Source: Ignavibacteria bacterium (GTDB taxonomy: Bacteria > Bacteroidota > Ignavibacteria > Tepidaquicellales > Tepidaquicellaceae). Taken from it: a stretch of DNA of 64,000 nt. The notes beneath the pieces were generated by a model. It made no database searches. It had not been told where the DNA came from and was given only the letters and a program-made list of their open reading frames with translations. Position 1 is the first letter of the stretch; each line of letters opens with the position of its first letter. The DNA is taken from NCBI GenBank assembly GCA_016716125.1, contig JADJWZ010000004.1, positions 195,233-259,232 of the forward strand. The letters run 5' to 3'. The position numbers and the translations under genes are program-made. Of this stretch, positions 60,622-64,000 are shown in pieces.

Positions 60622-63600
60622 ATGAGACGATTCAGATTACCTGTATTTATTTCTTTGTGTGTGATAATTATTCACGCATTCGGATTCAGCGACCGCGATC
60701 CGAAAAAAAATAGTAACGATAACAACGGCAGTTCGGATGTCACTGCCGTCAGTTCAAACAAATGGACGTTAATAATATTAATACATGGTTCAGAAACAAC
60801 GGCAGCTTCAACCGTGATCCGGTTACAGGTAATTCAGGTTTTGAATGGCCCAAAGGTTCCGGACTTCTTGCAAGATACGCTTCCGGGTTATGGATCGGAG
60901 CTGTGGTAGGAGATGACACACTTATGGCAATTGCCGAATATGATTATGAATATCGTCCCGGTTACGTGGACGCAAACGGAAATCCGCAGGGAATAGACGA
61001 TCCGCTATATAGAATTTATAAAATTAATAAAGGTGATACTGCCTCAGATGATTATCAGAACTGGCCTGTCAGCCAGGGGAGCTTATAGCAGATGAGAACA
61101 GAAAACCTTTTATCATGGGAGATCAGACTATGTTTTATTCTTATACTGACGGATATCCTGAAGCTCATAATAACTATGCCGGAAGAACAGCTCCGCTTAA
61201 AGCGCAGATACTTCAGACGAATTTCTCATTTATTAAGAGCTACAGTTTTTTAAATGATATAATTATCTCAGAGTTAAGGATCATAAACAAAGGAAATCTA
61301 CCCTGGACAAAATGTTATATGGCGATATGGACGGATGATGATCTCGGTATGCCAAATGATGATGCAGCAGCTTGCGATACAAATTTAAATCTCGGATATA
61401 CTTATAACTTTACCAATAACGATGGATTTTACGGCAGCGCTCCGCCTGCTGTCGGATTTCTTTTACTTAAAGGACAGACAGTTCCAAGCGTGGGAGATAC
61501 AGTGAAATATTACAGTCCGCTTTTGAGCAATAATCTTATGATCAAACCCGGTTATAAAGATCTCGGAATGACTGCTTTTATGTTATACACGGGAGGAAAT
61601 CCCAGCTTAGGAGATCCTTCAAATTACAGAGAGTCTTATTATAATCTCCAGGGAATCAGGCGTGACGGCACACCATGGGTTAACCCGACAACAAATCAGA
61701 TCACGAAATTTGCATTTTCAGGGGATCCCTCTACAGGAGAGGGATGGTATATTCTGGATGGAGGTGACAGAAGATCTTTGCAGTGTTCAGGACCTTCAAC
61801 AGTGAATCCCGGTGATACTCAGACCATTGTATTCGCACAGATAATTTCACGGTCAGTAAGTAATCTGGCGAGTATAAGATCGCTGAAATTAGTTTCGTCA
61901 AGACTGCAGAAATATTTTGATAACAATTTTGATATCAGCGTTTCGGCAAAACCTCCTGCCGCTGAGCATTACTCATCGGGAAACGGAAATGTATCTATAT
62001 CCTGGAATGACTCCGCCGAGAGAGTTAAATATTTAAATAAATTTTCTGATACATATTTTAATTTTCAGGGATACAATATTTATCAGATAAATTCTTATTC
62101 AGTTAATCCGTCTGAAGATGATACTGTACTGATAAAGACCTTTGATATTAAGGACGGCATTAAGGATATAAAAGACAGTGTTTATTATGAAGAGCAGCAG
62201 GGATTTTTATACGGAATTGTTCAGAAAGGAAGCGACAACGGAATTTCGCGTTTCATTGAACTTAACAAAGATACAATTAGCAACAGGAATTTTATAAACG
62301 GCACTGAATATAAATTTGCAGTTACTGCTTATTACTATGATCCGTCCGGCGGACCTTATACTCTGCCGAAAGTTCTTGAATCGCCCAAGAAAATTCTCAA
62401 AGTCGTACCGCAGAATATCTCATCCGGTACGCAGATAAATTATTCATTGGGAGACACAATACTTACCGATCAGAGAGACCTCGGCGTGATGCCGATAATT
62501 ATTGATCCGGTGAAACTGCTGAACGCAACTTACACATCAGTATTCGGAACCGGCGTAAATAATATTTTAAACTGGACTCTTACAAGAAATTATGAACGGC
62601 AGCAGCATTGTGCTTTATCAGAATACGGAAGATTTTTCGGAACACAGGATACGGCAAAGTCATCTGATGGATTATTTTTCATTCATAGATTATCCGTGAC
62701 TCAGGCATAGTAAGAGATCCGAATGATAACATTAATCTAAATGTCCGCAAAACCAGCATTCAGAAAGGATGGACTTATGTACCCGAAGGAAAGGAATGGT
62801 TCACAGCTCCGGATACAAATGCGATAAAGACAGCAAAAGTAATTACCAACCGCCAGTTCAACAGCCGCAGTCTCGGCATGAGTTTTCCGACGCAGGGTTC
62901 ATTTAATCATTATCGATCAAGAATCTCTGCAAACGGAAAATTTTTTCACCCGGCTGAACAACACGCTTTAACCGGCGGTCCGTTGAGAAAAATTAAAATG
63001 TTTTCGGTGAAACTTCAAAAGCTTACCGTTATTCTCCGGCTGTAAATGTGCTGCTTACAGATTCAGGTTTTGCAAGCACTCCATTTGCGGGAATTGTAAA
63101 TATTCCGTTCAGCGTTTATGCAGCTGATGAACTCGATTCCTCAGGCGGAAACCGCAGACGGCAAATATCGGATTTGTAGATGCTGATGCTAACGGACTGT
63201 GGATCCCGATGATTCGCCGCTCGGGAAATATCAGTTCACTATATCTTCGCTTCTGATTACAGCGAAACACCTGAGCAGCAGTATATGTCAAGATCAGGAC
63301 AGAATATAAATCCCGGCGCATCAAGTCCGGCATTCGGGTTTCCATCATTGGACATAATGTATGCATGGCTGCCGAGAGTGAAGAGTGTGAACGGAGTATT
63401 GCAGACCTGGTCTGCCGGAGATGCGCTAACAGTTTATCCTTACAGAATTTCGAGAGCGAACTTTGTGCCGGGATATCCCGTGAAATATTCATGGACTGTA
63501 AACGGAACTACGTTCAATGATCAGCAGATAGCAGCGTCTGAAGTAAATAATATCAAAGCATTCCCGAATCCTTACTACGGTTTCTCGGAGCTTGAATACA

Positions 63601-63854
63601 ATGACGCCGGAGAAAAATTCATTTACTTCTCTCATCTGCCTTCTGTATGCACAATTTACATTTACAGTCTTGACGGCTCGCCCGTGAAAAAGATCGAAAG
63701 GAATTCCTCTTATCCGAAGAACTCGCTTGAGAAATGGGATCTGCAGAATAATGAAGGGAAATTTGTAGCGAGCGGAATGTATGTGGTTTATATAGACTGC
63801 GGTTCGGCAGGTGCAAAGACATTAAAGATAGCTGTGTTTCAGAATAAATTTTGA
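60622..63854 (+). pseudogene. Large secreted protein, broken into at least eight frames by one-base deletions
   Basis: One original protein of about 1,080 residues. It starts with a signal peptide (RRFRLPVFISLCVIIIHAFG) and ends in a T9SS-like region (NIKAFPNPYYGFSELEYND, then NEGKFVASGMYVVYIDCG). Readable segments: 60622 to ~60770; 60762-61088 (NTWFRNNGSFNRDPVTGNSG); 61115-62710, the longest (531 residues); ~62700-63000; ~63003-63160; ~63161-63205; ~63205-63245; and 63285-63854. Every break moves the frame the same way, as if one base were missing (near 60770, 61075, 62690, 63003, 63160, 63203 and 63243). The order of family sequence is otherwise continuous. Uniform deletions point to low-quality sequence; true decay is the alternative. 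Function unknown. Confidence 0.75.
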
Positions 63855-63957
63855 ATTAAAGCTTTACACAATAAATGAAAACGATTTGTTCTTTGATTAT
63901 ACCAAACCAAAATTAACAGGTCAAAATTGTTTTACCCCTGTTATAATTTAATAAGAT

Positions 63958-63994
63958 GAAGTCTCCGCTGAGGGTCGGAGACTTCTTTCTTTTT
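63958..63994 (+). terminator. Intrinsic terminator at the window end
   Basis: GAAGTCTCCG and CGGAGACTTC pair perfectly around an eight-base loop, followed by TTTCTTTTT. It lies about 100 bases after the end of the broken secreted gene. Confidence 0.85.
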
Positions 63995-64000
63995 AATTTA

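Noticed and set aside
1..64000. tRNA or rRNA genes
   Set aside because: No cloverleaf-like or rRNA-like stretch was recognised when reading the intergenic gaps.

Overview
The window is AT-rich bacterial chromosome, most likely from the Bacteroidota/Chlorobi (FCB) group and probably an Ignavibacteria-like lineage. This is inferred from two complete secreted proteins with type IX secretion (T9SS) C-terminal sorting domains of the PNPFNP...GVYFYK type (plus a damaged third secreted gene with a related tail), an FCB-type outer-membrane receptor, TTTG-N19/20-TAnnTTTG promoter candidates, and housekeeping genes of that style. No rRNA, tRNA, prophage or CRISPR was seen.

Layout. 0-6.4 kb: a dienelactone hydrolase cut by the left edge, a rhomboid protease, an outer-membrane beta-barrel protein, an MBL/beta-CASP nuclease and a frameshifted 3-methyladenine glycosylase. 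6.6-11.5 kb: a secreted reprolysin-like metalloprotease, a rhodanese/MauE/DUF1573 sulfur-redox operon, and ruvB. 11.5-24 kb: mostly core genes (Nudix hydrolase, DUF4920 protein, icd, TMEM175-type channel, rpsT, RidA, parB-parA, UPF0173 hydrolase, gltA, surE, obgE). 24-32 kb: a T9SS surface protein, then kynurenine-degradation genes (kmo, kynU and a cyclase-family formamidase) split by a decayed AbrB/VapC toxin-antitoxin pair and a RAYT transposase with palindromes. 32-43.5 kb: SRAP protein, frameshifted MFS transporter, ppdK, FMN alpha-hydroxy-acid oxidase, DUF481 protein, a six-copy 48-bp palindromic repeat array, a membrane M48 protease with a small membrane partner, queG and a Rieske protein. 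43.5-44.4 kb: a repeat-only region with duplicated long palindromes. 44.5-48.7 kb: ribF-rpsO-pnp-STAS and a peroxiredoxin. 48.8-52.5 kb: an accessory island with four GTAG-type palindromes, Rhs remnants with small membrane ORFs, a DUF433/DUF5615 toxin-antitoxin pair and a 21-copy 21-bp minisatellite. 52.5-60.3 kb: phytase-like propeller, YjbQ protein, lipoprotein, trxA, dnaE and a conserved FCB protein. 60.6-63.9 kb: a large secreted protein broken by at least seven one-base shifts.

How genes work together. gltA and icd are two consecutive-pathway TCA enzymes; ppdK interconverts pyruvate and PEP; the hydroxy-acid oxidase probably feeds pyruvate. kmo, kynU and the formamidase cover kynurenine breakdown after tryptophan dioxygenase, which is not in the window. 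mpg, ruvB, SRAP and dnaE are replication or repair genes; parA/parB handle segregation.

Two cautions. Conserved genes (mpg, parB, gltA, the MFS gene and the last secreted gene) carry one-base shifts, several at short homopolymers, so sequencing error is at least as likely as true mutation. Many genes appear to start at TTG, so 5' ends are less certain than usual.
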